From assembly GCA_002529645.1 (NCBI GenBank), contig NAEP01000045.1, forward strand, positions 1 through 64,000: DNA of 64,000 nt. The letters run 5' to 3'. The translations under genes and the position numbers were made by a program. Positions 8,529-16,988 of the stretch are shown in pieces. Under the pieces are notes generated by a model. The model was not told the origin of the DNA. It did no database searches and saw only the letters and a list, made by a program, of their open reading frames with translations. Every line of letters starts with the position of its first letter. Within the stretch, counting starts at the first letter, position 1. This stretch comes from Candidatus Lumbricidiphila eiseniae. GTDB lineage: Bacteria; Actinomycetota; Actinomycetes; Actinomycetales; Microbacteriaceae.

Positions 8529-8563
8529 TGGAGTCAGCGTGGAATCTTGGAGTCAGCGTGGAA
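8529..8563 (+). repeat. 19-bp tandem duplication of a translation start
   Basis: The 16-mer TGGAGTCAGCGTGGAA occurs at 8529-8544 and again at 8548-8563. Each copy carries a GGAG ribosome site and a GTG codon. The second GTG (8558) opens the FAD oxidoreductase. The first (8539) is out of frame and opens an 11-codon ORF that ends at TAG. Confidence 0.9.
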
Positions 8564-9913
8564 CCCTTCGCTAGCACGTGGTCGTCAGTGCCGTCGATCG
8601 GTGAGTTCGATGTCATCGTGATCGGGTCTGGTTCCGCGGGTTCCACCGCAGCAATCGCCGCCGCTCGGCAGGGCACACGGGTGCTTCTGATAGAAAAACT
8701 TCCGTTCCTCGGCGGAAACTCCACCGCGGTTCTCGACACTTTCTACGGGTTCTACTCGCCCGGGTCGCGATCACTTCGAGTTGTCGACGGTATCCCCGGC
8801 GAAGTTGTCCGCGAATTGACACGGCTCGGTCCGGTCGTTGAACGACCGAACACCTACGGTGCAGGGACCGGTGTTACCTACAACGCAGACCATCTCAAAG
8901 TCGCGTGGGAGAGCCTGACCACCGGCGCGGGTGTCACCCTGCTGCTCCACAGTTTCCTACAGGATGTGAGAACGGTAGACGGACGGGTCACCGACATCCT
9001 GCTCGCAACGAAGGGTGGGCTGCGTCACGCGTCAGCGGCCTCGTTCGTCGATGCATCCGGTGATGGTGACCTGAGCCACTATGCCGGATTCGACTACGAA
9101 CTCGCCGGTGACATCTCTCCGGCACAAACTCTCACCACGACGTTTCGAATGATCAATGTTGATCACGACGAACGGAAGAAGCTGAGCAAGGAAGACCTGC
9201 GGGCACTCATGCTTCAGGCTGCTGCCGACGGTTATAACCTGCCTCGACGTGACGGAAGTGATCACATCACGCCCATCAGCGGGATGAGTGCAACGGTCAT
9301 GACTCGACTCGACTCTGTCACCCGCGATGACGACGGAACTCTGCACACCGTGCTGGAGCCTGACCGACTGACCGCAGCAGAAATCGAGGGTCGTCGTCAG
9401 GCTCTTGAGTATGCTCGCTTCCTCACCGACCGTGTCGCCGGGTACCAGAAGGCCAGCCTTGTCGGACTCAGCACTCAGATTGGACTGCGCGAAACCCGCC
9501 GGATCTGGGGTGACTACCGCATTACTCGGGAGGATGTGCTCAGTGCACGTCAGTTTGATGACCAGATCGCGCTGTGCGCCGCTCCCATCGAAGACCACCA
9601 CTCCGGTGACGGAACCGCCTGGGCATACCTACCGGAAGGTTCGGCGGTTGGTATCCCGCTTCGAACCCTCCTTGTTCGTGACGCGCAGAATGTCATGGTC
9701 GCTGGTCGATGCTTCTCTGCGACACACGATGCGCACGCCTCGATCCGGTCTATGGCGCAGACCATGGCGATGGGGCAGGCAGCCGGCACTACCGCCGCGC
9801 TTGCGGCTCTGAGAACGAAGGGCAGTGTTCGCGAGGTCTGTGTCACCACTGTGCGTGACACGCTGCGTGAGGCTGGTGTGATACTGGAGTTGGGCGGCAC
9901 AATCGGTGGCTGA
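8558..9913 (+). CDS. FAD-dependent oxidoreductase (FAD_oxidored family)
   Basis: Flavoprotein of about 451 residues. The ADP-binding motif VIVIGSGSAGSTAAIAAARQ near the N-terminus is followed by LLIEKLPFLGGNST, and the second FAD motif AGRCFSATHDAHASIRSMAQTMAMGQAAG lies near the C-terminus. I take the GTG at 8558 (VEPFAST), which has GGAG six bases upstream; an in-frame GTG at 8528 is possible but lies in the duplicated start region. Relatives oxidise small hydroxylated [13 protein letters not shown] often occur in sugar or polyol operons. The stop overlaps the start of the next gene by eight bases, so it is coupled to the phosphotriesterase-family hydrolase. Oxidation of a sugar to a lactone followed by hydrolysis is a reasonable guess. 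Confidence 0.88.
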   Translation: MEPFASTWSSVPSIGEFDVIVIGSGSAGSTAAIAAARQGTRVLLIEKLPFLGGNSTAVLDTFYGFYSPGSRSLRVVDGIPGEVVRELTRLGPVVERPNTYGAGTGVTYNADHLKVAWESLTTGAGVTLLLHSFLQDVRTVDGRVTDILLATKGGLRHASAASFVDASGDGDLSHYAGFDYELAGDISPAQTLTTTFRMINVDHDERKKLSKEDLRALMLQAAADGYNLPRRDGSDHITPISGMSATVMTRLDSVTRDDDGTLHTVLEPDRLTAAEIEGRRQALEYARFLTDRVAGYQKASLVGLSTQIGLRETRRIWGDYRITREDVLSARQFDDQIALCAAPIEDHHSGDGTAWAYLPEGSAVGIPLRTLLVRDAQNVMVAGRCFSATHDAHASIRSMAQTMAMGQAAGTTAALAALRTKGSVREVCVTTVRDTLREAGVILELGGTIGG

Positions 9914-10868
9914 CACGACCTTTATTCGCACGGTGCTGGGGGATGTCTCGGCTGATGCACTCGGCATGACCTACGCCCACGAACATCTCATCCTTGACAG
10001 TCCGCTGATTGCAGCCGTTTTCCCGCATATCCGACTCGATGATGCATCGGCGGCCATCTCTGAAGTCGCTCGGTGTCGTGACGCGGGTGTGAAGACAATG
10101 GTGGACGCGATGCCGTGCTCGGCCGGTCGTGACGTCGTCCGGCTCGCCGAAATTAGCCTGGCCACGGGGGTCAACCTGATCACCGCGACCGGGCTGCACC
10201 ACGAGCGGTACTACGGTGCGCGTCACTGGACTGCTCGCATCGGTGTCGACACGCTCGCTCAGCTGTTCATTGATGATCTCGTCATCGGCGTGGATGAATT
10301 CGACTACACCTCGCCGATTTTGCAGCGAACTGAGCATCGCGCCGGAATTATTAAAGTTGCGACGAACGGGGGAAAACTCGATGCGCGTGACCAGCGTGTG
10401 TTCGAGGCTGCGGCGCACGCACAGAGGGTGACTGGTGCACCCATCCTGACGCACTGCGAGCACGGTAGGGGTGCGATGGAGCAGATCTCGGCACTGGCCC
10501 ATCTGGGCGTATCGACCGATGCCATCCTGCTCTCTCATATTGACAAGGTCACCGATGTTGGGTACCACCGGGATATCGCCGAAACCGGTGCGTGGTTACT
10601 GTTTGACCAGGGGGTTCGCCAGGCTGGCAACCCCGTCCCCCCGACAGCAACGCTCATCGCACGGTTGGCTGAGAGCGGCCACCTGGGCTCACTCATTCTG
10701 GGAACCGATGGAGCGCGCCGCGACCTGTGGTTAGAGTACGGCGGAAACCCCGGTTTGGTCTGGCTTGCGGCTGATTTTCCGACAAAGCTCGTTGCGCAGG
10801 GCCTCACCGACGCAGATGTTCGGCAACTCCTGGTTGACAACCCGGCCCGTGCGCTTGCATTTCGGTAG
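9906..10868 (+). CDS. Phosphotriesterase-family metal-dependent hydrolase
   Basis: Metal-dependent TIM-barrel hydrolase of 320 residues (PTE/PHP family). The ligands are readable in order: HEH in MTYAHEHLI, the bridging lysine in GIIKVATNGGK, histidines in THCEHG and LLSHIDK, and aspartate in LGTDGARR. The GTG start at 9906 overlaps the end of the FAD gene. Family members close to this type are mostly lactonases or esterases rather than organophosphate hydrolases. Placement after an oxidoreductase suggests it opens a sugar lactone; the substrate is unproven. Confidence 0.9.
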   Translation: MADTTFIRTVLGDVSADALGMTYAHEHLILDSPLIAAVFPHIRLDDASAAISEVARCRDAGVKTMVDAMPCSAGRDVVRLAEISLATGVNLITATGLHHERYYGARHWTARIGVDTLAQLFIDDLVIGVDEFDYTSPILQRTEHRAGIIKVATNGGKLDARDQRVFEAAAHAQRVTGAPILTHCEHGRGAMEQISALAHLGVSTDAILLSHIDKVTDVGYHRDIAETGAWLLFDQGVRQAGNPVPPTATLIARLAESGHLGSLILGTDGARRDLWLEYGGNPGLVWLAADFPTKLVAQGLTDADVRQLLVDNPARALAFR

Positions 10869-10925
10869 CGAGAGGCGTTCAGTGATGCGGCGTGATTTGG
10901 TCTCTGGACTATCCGGTCTGGGTGT

Positions 10926-11735
10926 GTGAAACTGAATAAAATGACCACCAACAGCGGCCGCCTTACCGTCTTCGCCGATGCCCGGACGCTCGGGATTCAG
11001 CTTGCCGCCGAGATTGCGGAGCTTGCCGAGCGGTGCCTGTCAGAACGGGGCACGTTCATACTCGGATGTCCTGGTGGCCGCACCCCGATGAGCACCTACC
11101 AAGCGCTCGCCGTCGAATTCGCATGGCGTCGAACTGACCTGAGCCACCTCGTTATCGCGATGATGGATGACTACGTCGTTCCCCACGGACACGGTTGGGC
11201 GACGGTGCCTGCCACCGCCCATAATTCGTGTCGGCGCTTTGCGCACGAGGACATCCAGGCCGTGCTCAACGCCGGACGTGACGCCAGATTTCAGATCGTC
11301 AACGAGAATGTGTGGTTGCCAGACCCCGCAGCGCCGACTGAGTACGACCAGCGTCTCTCTGAGCACGGCGGTGTCGATTTCTTTATCCTCGCGAGCGGCG
11401 CTGGTGATGGGCACATCGCTTTTAACCCACCCGGCAGCGCAGAAGATTCGACGACGCGGATCGTTGAGCTGGCTGAACAAACCCGTCGCGATAACCTTGC
11501 GACGTTTCCAGACTTCACCGGTCTAGATGAGGTACCCAGCCACGGTGTCACGGTAGGAGTGGGTACCATTGCTACGCAGTCGCGACGTGTCGTCATGATC
11601 GCCCACGGAGCAGATAAGCGCGAGGCCGTTCGTCGGCTTACAACTGGCGATGGTTATGATTCATCCTGGCCTGCGACCATATATCGAACCGTACCGGGTG
11701 CTCGGCTGTATGCGGATGTGGCAGCCGCACGATGA
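10926..11735 (+). CDS. Glucosamine-6-phosphate deaminase-like protein (NagB family)
   Basis: Protein of 269 residues (264 from the ATG at 10941) in the NagB/6-phosphogluconolactonase fold. CPGGRTPMSTYQAL near residue 48 is the phosphate loop and GAGDGHIAFNPPGS carries the catalytic motif of glucosamine-6-phosphate deaminases (DGHIAFN). VGVGTI and MIAHGADKREAV follow as in NagB. There is no clear ribosome site for either start. The sequence is divergent from housekeeping NagB, so the substrate may be another amino- or keto-sugar phosphate. It is followed after 37 bases by a second ROK gene. Confidence 0.87.
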   Translation: MKLNKMTTNSGRLTVFADARTLGIQLAAEIAELAERCLSERGTFILGCPGGRTPMSTYQALAVEFAWRRTDLSHLVIAMMDDYVVPHGHGWATVPATAHNSCRRFAHEDIQAVLNAGRDARFQIVNENVWLPDPAAPTEYDQRLSEHGGVDFFILASGAGDGHIAFNPPGSAEDSTTRIVELAEQTRRDNLATFPDFTGLDEVPSHGVTVGVGTIATQSRRVVMIAHGADKREAVRRLTTGDGYDSSWPATIYRTVPGARLYADVAAAR

Positions 11736-11772
11736 CTCTTGTAGGTGTACCAGCACACTCGGACGCCACCGA

Positions 11773-12645
11773 ATGAATGTCCTCGCAGTTGATGTGGGCG
11801 GCACCAAAACGCTGCTCGGCATTGTGACACCCGCAGGTGACATAGTGAGCCAGTCGGAGCATCCAACACGGATCGGAATCGATGACATCGAGCGGGTATC
11901 GGCGCTCACCGTAGAGGAGCTTGCCTCGGCCACAGAACCCGTCGGGGCAGTGTGCGTCGGGTTTCCCGAGTATGTGTCGGCGGAGGGCCTTCTCACCTCG
12001 AGGGAGGTGCTCACGTGGGCGGAACAACCCGCTCGGGTCATCCACCGGGCTATCGCCGCGCGGGGGTTGGAACAGCTTCCAGTGCGGATTGACTCTGACG
12101 TTCGGCTTGGTGCTCTCGGAGAAGCAACGTTTGGGGTTGGTGTTGATCGCAGCTCATTCATATATGTGTCCCTGGGAACCGGTCTTTCATCCGCCTTTGT
12201 CGTCTCTGGTGCTCCCTGGCGAGGTAGTCGTGGTGAGGCAATCGCGCTGGGTGAATGGCCAGGTCCCGAGGGAACTACCCTCGAGCGGTATGCCTCGGGC
12301 ACCGCAATCACACAACGATACGAGCACCTTACCGGTGTTGCACGTACCGCCCGCGACATTGTCACGGCATCGGCCACTGACCCGGTCGCTCGGGGTATTC
12401 TCGAGACTGCGGGGTCGGCGCTCGGTCGAGCGTGCGCAGACATTGTGAGCCTCATTGACCCCGCCGTCGTGATCATTGGAGGGGGATTGGGTAGTGCACC
12501 GACGCTTCTGAGCGAAGCGGCTCACCGCGCGTATATTTCAGCCACCGCGCGACGCGACGATAGCCCGCCGTGGGTGGTAGCAGGAAATGGTGCACGCAGT
12601 GGGCTGTTGGGTGCCGCAGCAGCGGCGCTTCCTCTGTGTTGTTGA
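11773..12645 (+). CDS. ROK-family protein (zinc motif absent)
   Basis: Putative sugar kinase of 290 residues from the ATG at 11773 (MNVLAVDVGGTKTLLGIV). It has the ATP-binding DVGGTK, GAVCVGFPEYV, VSLGTGLSSAFV and IIGGGLGSAP motifs. The CxCGxxGCxE zinc site of most ROK proteins is missing: GEWPGPEGTTLERYASG stands in its place. An upstream in-frame ATG would overlap nagB and adds sequence unlike the family. It closes the plus-strand arm of the cluster and is convergent with the antiporter 20 bases away. Confidence 0.87.
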   Translation: MNVLAVDVGGTKTLLGIVTPAGDIVSQSEHPTRIGIDDIERVSALTVEELASATEPVGAVCVGFPEYVSAEGLLTSREVLTWAEQPARVIHRAIAARGLEQLPVRIDSDVRLGALGEATFGVGVDRSSFIYVSLGTGLSSAFVVSGAPWRGSRGEAIALGEWPGPEGTTLERYASGTAITQRYEHLTGVARTARDIVTASATDPVARGILETAGSALGRACADIVSLIDPAVVIIGGGLGSAPTLLSEAAHRAYISATARRDDSPPWVVAGNGARSGLLGAAAAALPLCC

Positions 12646-12665
12646 CCACAACTGCCCGCCGTGGG

Positions 12666-13835
12666 TCAGGTGTGGTGCGCTACCCGTGCGCGGAACCACG
12701 GGGCATCCGGCATTCGCGCCAGGATCGTGCCCGCCAAGATTGTGATGAGCACGTACGTTGTTGCGAGCGGGGCGAGGGCAGCGGGCACGATTCCGGAGGT
12801 CACGGCCAGTCCCGCAATGATGATCGAGAACTCGCCGCGCGGGGTGAGTGACATGCCGGTCCGCCATCGACCCAACGGTCCGATTCCAGCTTGGTGGGCC
12901 GCATATATTCCGGTCAGCACCTTTGTTGCGATTGTGACCGCGGCGAGCGCGAGGGCCGGGAGGACCATTGACCACAGCGATGACGAATCCGTGACAATCC
13001 CGAAGAAAACGAAGAACAGTGCCGCAAACAGGTCCCGCAGAGGGGTCAGTGCTTGATTCGCGTTTTCTGCGACCTTGCCGGAGATCGCGATGCCGACGAG
13101 GAAGGCACCGACGGCAGCCGACACACTCGCCTTGGCGGCAAGCCCCGCGATGAGCATGGTAAGCCCGAGCACGCCGAGCAGCAGCGGTTCGTAGTGATCA
13201 GCGGGGAACAGGCGCGATACGAGGTGCCCATACCGGAGCGCGACAACCAGAATGACCGTGACCATCGCAACGGCGATCCCGACCGTGATGGCTCCCTGCA
13301 GGAAGGCGACTCCCGCTGCAATTGCCGAGAGCACGGGTAGGTAGAACGCCATCGCCAGGTCTTCCATGACGAGCACCGAGAGGATGACGGGGGTCTCTCG
13401 GTTGGGGAGCCGTCCCAGATCTCCTATGAGCTTCGAGATAACCCCCGACGATGAGACCCACGTCACGCCCGCCAGAGTCACGGCGGCGACCGGTCCCCAG
13501 CCCAGCAGGAGTGCGAGAGCCGCTCCGGGCAGCGCGTTGAGCACAGCATCCAGGAGCCCGGCTCGACGACTTGTACGGAGGCCGCCAATAAGTTCAGCCG
13601 CCGTGTATTCCAGCCCGAGCAGAGCGAGCAAGAGCACAATCCCGATCTCGGATCCGGCTTGAATGAACTCGATGCTCGCACCCAGTTGAACGGCCCCCCC
13701 CTGACCGAAGCACAGTCCGAGTAGGAGGTAGAACGGGATGGGCGACAGGCCAAGCCACGTTGCTAGCCGCCCCAAAGCGCTCATGGCAAGAAGGAGAGCG
13801 CCGACCTCAATGAGAAGCAGCGTAGTATCATGCAC
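12666..13835 (-). CDS. Monovalent cation:proton antiporter (CPA2, KefB/KhtU-like)
   Basis: Membrane antiporter of 389 residues with about 12 hydrophobic segments and no C-terminal NAD-binding domain. GLSPIPFYLLLGLCFGQ and LLLALLGLEYTAAEL are typical of the Na+/H+ exchanger domain. The gene lies 12 bases after a small RCK_C protein, so the pair resembles the KhtTU K+/H+ efflux system, with the regulatory subunit encoded first. A role in cytoplasmic pH and K+ homeostasis is likely. Confidence 0.92.
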   Translation of the reverse strand: MHDTTLLLIEVGALLLAMSALGRLATWLGLSPIPFYLLLGLCFGQGGAVQLGASIEFIQAGSEIGIVLLLALLGLEYTAAELIGGLRTSRRAGLLDAVLNALPGAALALLLGWGPVAAVTLAGVTWVSSSGVISKLIGDLGRLPNRETPVILSVLVMEDLAMAFYLPVLSAIAAGVAFLQGAITVGIAVAMVTVILVVALRYGHLVSRLFPADHYEPLLLGVLGLTMLIAGLAAKASVSAAVGAFLVGIAISGKVAENANQALTPLRDLFAALFFVFFGIVTDSSSLWSMVLPALALAAVTIATKVLTGIYAAHQAGIGPLGRWRTGMSLTPRGEFSIIIAGLAVTSGIVPAALAPLATTYVLITILAGTILARMPDAPWFRARVAHHT

Positions 13836-13847
13836 GAGAATAACCGA

Positions 13848-14354
13848 TCAGCCGGGACCGTTGGCGAGGAGCTTCTCGACACCGTCGAGACCCTCACGCG
13901 TGCCGACCACCACAATGAGATCCCCCGGGCGCAACACGTCGGTTGGTGTTGGCGAGGGAATGATGGTGCCGTCACGCATAATTGCAACAATCGAACAGCG
14001 GGTGCGGGTGCGGGCCTTGGTGTCGCCGAGCGGACGATTGAGGTACGGGGAGTCAGTCGGCAGCGCGATCTGTTCCGTGTAGAGTCCGGTTGTCTCATCC
14101 GACAGGCTTGTCAGCCGACTCAGCATGACCGACGCTCCGAGAACGTCGGCGAGCGCCGCAGCCTCGTCATCACTGAGCGCAATTGATGCTCGGCAGGTGT
14201 CTTCGTCGTCGTCGTCAATGATGCCGATGCTGCGATCCCCGTTGCGCTGCGATACAACACTCACACGATGCCCGCCCTCGGTAACGAGGTCGTGGCGCAC
14301 GCCAATGCCCGGTAGATCAATTTTTGCGATTCGAATACCCACATCAGCAATCAT
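13848..14354 (-). CDS. RCK_C (TrkA-C) regulatory subunit, KhtT-like
   Basis: Cytoplasmic protein of 168 residues from the ATG at 14354 (MIADVGIRIAKIDLPGIG). The N-terminal half matches KhtT-type proteins (VTEGGHRVSVVSQRNGDR) and the C-terminal half is an RCK_C domain (RSIVAIMRDGTIIPSPTP-like, then LRPGDLIVVVGT). RCK_C domains gate antiporters in response to ligands such as cyclic di-AMP or nucleotides; which one applies here is unknown. A longer frame to 14450 adds a low-complexity leader that I do not believe is translated. Confidence 0.88.
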   Translation of the reverse strand: MIADVGIRIAKIDLPGIGVRHDLVTEGGHRVSVVSQRNGDRSIGIIDDDDEDTCRASIALSDDEAAALADVLGASVMLSRLTSLSDETTGLYTEQIALPTDSPYLNRPLGDTKARTRTRCSIVAIMRDGTIIPSPTPTDVLRPGDLIVVVGTREGLDGVEKLLANGPG

Positions 14355-14394
14355 ACCCTGTTTGCGTGGTGCGCCGCCCGGGATGCCACGGGTC

Positions 14395-14503
14395 GTGGCC
14401 TCCTTATTAGCTGGGAGTTGTCGGCCGGTTGACCCGACCGAGGCCCGCACTCACGCCGACCTTTTCGTCAGCTGGGAGTCATCTTTGTTAGCTGGGAGTC
14501 ATC
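14395..14503. repeat. Paired direct repeat, 61-bp period, plus 20-bp tandem copy (locus 2)
   Basis: Arms 14395-14422 and 14456-14483 flank a 33-bp insert (14423-14455). They agree at 18 of 28 positions, and nine of the ten differences are transitions. The core AGCTGGGAGT is conserved. A third copy of AGCTGGGAGTCATC starts 20 bases after the second and overlaps the stop codon of the MFS gene. I placed the window using the CTGGGA motif, so its exact limits are uncertain. Confidence 0.5.
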
Positions 14504-15696
14504 GGGATCGGTTCCGTGTCAGGCACCGGGCTAACATCGCGGCCGCGGAGGTCTGGATGCCAACGGCGTGCGAGAGTTGGCACGAGGCAGGTAAAGAATG
14601 CGAAACCCGCGGCTGCCCACAGCGCTCCGGTCGGCCCTTCGCTGTCGATGAGGAACCCGGCGGTCGCCGATCCGAGTGCGGCACCGATGAGTTCCCCTGT
14701 GCCCAACCATCCGAACGCTTCGGCGGTGTCGGCGAACTTCACGTTCGACGACACAATCGCTGAGATGACCGTGAGTACCGGCGCAATTCCGAGGCCGGCT
14801 ATGAACAGCGTGACAGCGAGCCACGGTGCGTTGAGGAAAAGGGTGGCCAGGGCCATCCCAAGAAATATGATGAGGGAACGTCGGGCAGTTGACCACGGTG
14901 ATATTTGTTTGTGTCCAAATGCAAAGCCACCGATGAGGGAGCCGGTCGAAAACGCCGCGAGAACGAAGCCTGAGACCGGTGAGCCGTGGCCGAAGGCCGA
15001 CACAACTCCTGCCTCAATGGCCGCGCACGCGGCAATAAGGAGGAAGCCCACCACTGTCGCGAGCATGATCGGTGGGCGGGTCAGCACAGCACCGAACCGT
15101 CGTTTTGAGCGAGGTATTCTCACGCGACCGAGTTCAGGACAGGATATGAACCACGCTCCGCCCCCGACTGTGAGCAGCATCGTGAGCAAGAGCGCCCAGA
15201 CCGTGCCGAGGCCGGTGGCCAGAAATGCGGCTACGACGGGGCCGATCACCCAGATCACCTCCTGCACCGCGGCATCCAGCGAATACAGAGGAGTTAGCTG
15301 GCTCGCGTTGACCATCTTGGGATAGATTGTGCGGACGGCCGGTTGCACGGGTGGCGTGGTGATGCCGACGAGTAGGCCCACAACGACGTACCACGGGACG
15401 GACATCGGGACCCACGCGATTGCGGCGGTCGCGGCGACGCAGACGCTGACGGTTGTGCCAAGGACCGTGCGCATTCCCACGCGACCCATCATCCGGCTCA
15501 TAAGCGGGCCCGCGGTTGCCTGTCCAACAGAGGTTGCCGCGAGCATTAGGCCCGCCGCGGCGTAGGACCCGGTCCGCTGTTCGATGTGGAGCAGGAACAC
15601 GAGCGCGAGCATTCCCTGCGGGAACCGAGCAGTCAACTGGGCGGCGACAACGCGGGCGACACCCGAGGTCTTGAGGAGTTCGGAATAGTGGCCCAC
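14488..15696 (-). CDS. MFS transporter
   Basis: Major facilitator protein of 402 residues with about 12 membrane segments. The motif GPLMSRMMGRVGMRTVLG after segment 2 is the conserved cytoplasmic loop. GELIGAALGSATAGFLIDSEGPTGALWAAAG in the last third resembles drug or metabolite efflux members. It is monocistronic on the minus strand. The stop codon lies inside a short tandem repeat (AGCTGGGAGTCATC), so the last few residues (PIPMTPS) may be repeat-derived. The substrate is unknown. Confidence 0.88.
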   Translation of the reverse strand: MGHYSELLKTSGVARVVAAQLTARFPQGMLALVFLLHIEQRTGSYAAAGLMLAATSVGQATAGPLMSRMMGRVGMRTVLGTTVSVCVAATAAIAWVPMSVPWYVVVGLLVGITTPPVQPAVRTIYPKMVNASQLTPLYSLDAAVQEVIWVIGPVVAAFLATGLGTVWALLLTMLLTVGGGAWFISCPELGRVRIPRSKRRFGAVLTRPPIMLATVVGFLLIAACAAIEAGVVSAFGHGSPVSGFVLAAFSTGSLIGGFAFGHKQISPWSTARRSLIIFLGMALATLFLNAPWLAVTLFIAGLGIAPVLTVISAIVSSNVKFADTAEAFGWLGTGELIGAALGSATAGFLIDSEGPTGALWAAAGFAFFTCLVPTLARRWHPDLRGRDVSPVPDTEPIPMTPS

Positions 15697-15783
15697 GGTG
15701 GAACTAGCCTATCGAGGACTGCCCGGGTTTGGTGCACGAGTTTTAGCGTCCTGACGGGGAACCAGCGTCACCCAATCCGACCT

Positions 15784-15872
15784 GGGCAGGGACACCAACC
15801 GCTGCGAGCAGCGGCACCCCGCGGTGGGCGGCATTATCCGGCAGGGGCAGCGGCATCAACCAGCGCCAGCCG
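15784..15872. repeat. Paired direct repeat, 61-bp period (locus 3, weak)
   Basis: Segments 15784-15811 and 15845-15872 agree at 20 of 28 positions with a 61-base offset. The similarity trails on for about 11 further bases, so the arms are less sharply bounded than at other loci. It lies in the 292-base gap between the MFS gene and the aldo/keto reductase. Confidence 0.4.
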
Positions 15873-15891
15873 CGACACCTCGCTCCGGAAA

Positions 15892-15925
15892 AATTCCAGC
15901 ACTAGCTTCCGTGGGTGTTGGAATT
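15892..15925. terminator. Hairpin with flanking A- and T-runs upstream of aldo/keto reductase
   Basis: AATTCCAGCAC (15892-15902) pairs with GTGTTGGAATT (15915-15925) with one G-U pair and a 12-base loop. An A-run precedes and CGTTTTTC follows, giving the look of a bidirectional terminator. It sits 60 bases before the aldo/keto reductase start and upstream of the divergent MFS gene, so it may instead be a leader structure. Confidence 0.45.
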
Positions 15926-15988
15926 CGTTTTTCTAGCGTAAGTTTTTGTGTGTCGGTGAAGGTATCCCCGGCAGAACGGATTTGAACG

Positions 15989-16825
15989 ATGAGCGTACCT
16001 CCGGTTCCTGTACTTACCCTGAATGACGGCCGCACCATCCCGCAGCTGGGATTGGGGGTATTCAAGATTGACCCGAGCGAGACCACACAGGTGGTGCTCG
16101 ATGCGTTCGAACTCGGGTATCGCCACATCGACACCGCGCGAATCTACAACAACGAAGAGGGTGTCGGGCAGGCAGTCGCAAGTTCCGGGATACCTCGCGA
16201 AGACCTGTTCATCACCACGAAGCTGTGGAATGACGACCAGGGCACCGACACTGCGTTTGCTGCGTTTGAGAAGAGCCTTGAGCGGCTCGGGCTGGACTAC
16301 GTGGATCTCTACCTCGTGCACTGGCCCTGTCCGGCAAAAAATCTGTACGTCGAAAGCTGGCAGGCACTGGAGAAGATTCGGGCGTCGGGTCGTGCACGAT
16401 CAATCGGGGTGTCGAATTTTCTCGTGCCGCACCTGGAGCGATTGTTGAAAGAGACACACATCGTGCCGGTGGTGGATCAAATTGAGTCGCATCCGGCTCA
16501 TCAACAGCCTGCGACAGAGGCGTTCGCGACGGCGCACAGCATTGCCGTTGAATCGTGGGGGCCGCTGGGCCAGGGCAAGTACCCACTGCTGGAGTTGCCT
16601 CAGGTCACATCGGCAGCGGCAGCTCACGACAGATCCCCGGCGCAGGTGGTGTTGCGCTGGCACATTCAGCGCGGGCATATTGTGCTCCCGAAGTCGTCGC
16701 AGCGTGCACGCTTGGCGGAGAATATTTCGGTCTTCGACTTCGAGCTCAGCGAGAACGAGATGGCGGCGATAACGGCGGTGGAAAGTGTGGGTCGTGTGGG
16801 TTCGAATCCGAATGAAATGAACTGA
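15989..16825 (+). CDS. Aldo/keto reductase (2,5-diketo-D-gluconate reductase-like)
   Basis: NADPH-dependent reductase of 278 residues, AKR5-like. The catalytic tetrad is visible: Asp and Tyr in GYRHIDTARIYNNEEGVG, Lys in ITTKLWNDD, His in YLVHWPCP. The cofactor loop LPKSSQRARLAEN is near the C-terminus. The length is normal for the family. It is monocistronic. The physiological substrate is likely a small aldehyde or keto-acid. Confidence 0.93.
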   Translation: MSVPPVPVLTLNDGRTIPQLGLGVFKIDPSETTQVVLDAFELGYRHIDTARIYNNEEGVGQAVASSGIPREDLFITTKLWNDDQGTDTAFAAFEKSLERLGLDYVDLYLVHWPCPAKNLYVESWQALEKIRASGRARSIGVSNFLVPHLERLLKETHIVPVVDQIESHPAHQQPATEAFATAHSIAVESWGPLGQGKYPLLELPQVTSAAAAHDRSPAQVVLRWHIQRGHIVLPKSSQRARLAENISVFDFELSENEMAAITAVESVGRVGSNPNEMN

Positions 16826-16909
16826 GGAGTCTGTATGTGTGTGAGTTGATACCCGATAGACCCTCATCAGTTACACACGCAACCAGCGTGGTCCTAAAAC
16901 GGCGTGGTG

Positions 16910-16932
16910 GAGGGGTGTTTCTTATGCCCCTC
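16910..16932. terminator. Possible terminator hairpin between convergent genes
   Basis: GAGGGG (16910-16915) can pair with CCCCTC (16927-16932) around an 11-base loop, followed by GAAGGGTTTCTTG. It lies between the convergent aldo/keto reductase and the 16989 gene. The stem is short and the U-run weak. Confidence 0.3.
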
Positions 16933-16988
16933 GAAGGGTTTCTTGACCCGCAAAGGTGAACCGGGGGTGGTGGTTTTCTCAGTGAGTT

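Noticed and set aside
12563-12666. CCCGCCGTGGGT occurring at 12564 and 12655 and again near 59118
   Set aside because: The spacing (91 bases) does not fit the other pairs and one copy is in coding sequence; a short GC-rich match is not persuasive.
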